Below, piece after piece: positions 6,018-6,203 of a stretch of DNA of 6,203 nucleotides. The DNA comes from Coleofasciculus sp. S288. GTDB taxonomy: Bacteria; Cyanobacteriota; Cyanobacteriia; Cyanobacteriales; Coleofasciculaceae. Within the stretch, counting starts at the first letter, position 1. Every line of letters begins with the position of its first letter. The position numbers and the translations under genes were made by a program. The stretch is from contig JAIUYC010000265.1 in the NCBI GenBank assembly GCA_020216575.1, forward strand, positions 1-6,203, read 5' to 3'. The notes beneath the pieces were generated by a model. That model made no database searches. It worked only from the letters and a program-made list of their open reading frames with translations, and was not told where the DNA came from.

Positions 6018-6095
6018 GCTCCCCCTAAATCCCCTTTTTAAGGGGACTTGTATTTAATAGGAGTTTCCCTCCTTCTTAAGGGGCTAGGGAGGAGC
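6018..6095. repeat. Nested inverted-repeat element (MITE-like), upstream of the permease
   Basis: This is a 78-bp C-rich/G-rich unit. Its ends form an imperfect inverted repeat: GCTCCCCCTA (6018-6027) against the complement of TAGGGAGGAGC (6085-6095). Inside are two hairpins: CCCCTT-TTT-AAGGGG (6031-6045), and CCTT-CTT-AAGG (6071-6081) with flanking TCCCT/AGGGA. Elements of this look (CCCCCTAAATCCCC...) are widespread in intergenic DNA of large-genome cyanobacteria. It carries no gene. It lies in the expected leader or promoter region of the permease and could affect its transcription or RNA structure. Confidence 0.65.
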
Positions 6096-6147
6096 GAGTT
6101 AGGGTAGGGTATTCAGTGCGTAACATTTGTTTGTACACAGTCTCTTA

Positions 6148-6155
6148 GCGATCGC
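6148..6155. repeat. HIP1 octamer (intergenic)
   Basis: A perfect GCGATCGC within the longer palindrome AGCGATCGCT, in the spacer upstream of the permease. The rest of 6096-6203 holds no supported gene; the open stretch read leftward from the right edge ends at a stop near 6110 and shows no family features. Confidence 0.85.
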
Positions 6156-6203
6156 TTCCACAGTTTTGGATTAGCTTGGCAACTATACCCGTCCAACCTG
6201 TTT

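Noticed and set aside
6120..6136. Possible NtcA site (GTA...TAC)
   Set aside because: The spacing between GTA and TAC is 11 nt, not the 8 nt of the NtcA consensus.
6110..6203. Possible 3' end of a gene entering from the right edge on the minus strand
   Set aside because: Only about 29 codons are open before a stop and the residues show no family pattern, so it cannot be told from chance.

Overview
The window looks like chromosomal DNA from a cyanobacterium, probably a large-genome (filamentous-type) one. Three observations support this. The octamer GCGATCGC (HIP1) occurs seven times in 6.2 kb. Heptamer-type tandem repeats of the TTTTGAC kind and a C-rich/G-rich nested-hairpin repeat sit between genes. 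The protein set (membrane-tethered Mn superoxide dismutase, rhomboid protease, lipoprotein-type methyltransferase) is also in keeping. No genus can be named from the sequence alone.

All seven genes I can support lie on the minus strand, so transcription runs from high to low coordinates. In that order: an APC-family amino acid permease (5958-4597); a class I SAM-dependent methyltransferase with a lipoprotein signal (4560-3898), only 36 nt downstream; a 217-nt spacer with small repeats; a rhomboid intramembrane serine protease (3680-2973); a 91-nt spacer; then four closely packed genes. These four are a lipoprotein Mn superoxide dismutase (2881-2081), a six-helix bis-heme ferric reductase/NADPH-oxidase-like flavocytochrome (2066-729), an SRPBCC/START-fold protein (704-264) and an unannotated 48-residue single-helix membrane protein (235-89). 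The gaps between them are 14, 24 and 28 nt, which suggests one operon.

The most interesting unit is this four-gene set. The flavocytochrome should move electrons from cytoplasmic NAD(P)H through FAD and two hemes to the outer face of a membrane, where the acceptor would be ferric iron or O2. The gene just before it encodes a superoxide dismutase predicted to be anchored by lipid on that same face. A superoxide-producing (or iron-reducing) oxidase paired with its own dismutase is a coherent hypothesis. The roles of the SRPBCC and small membrane proteins are unknown. No RNA genes, CRISPR arrays or intact insertion sequences are visible, and no stretch without a gene exceeds 300 bases.
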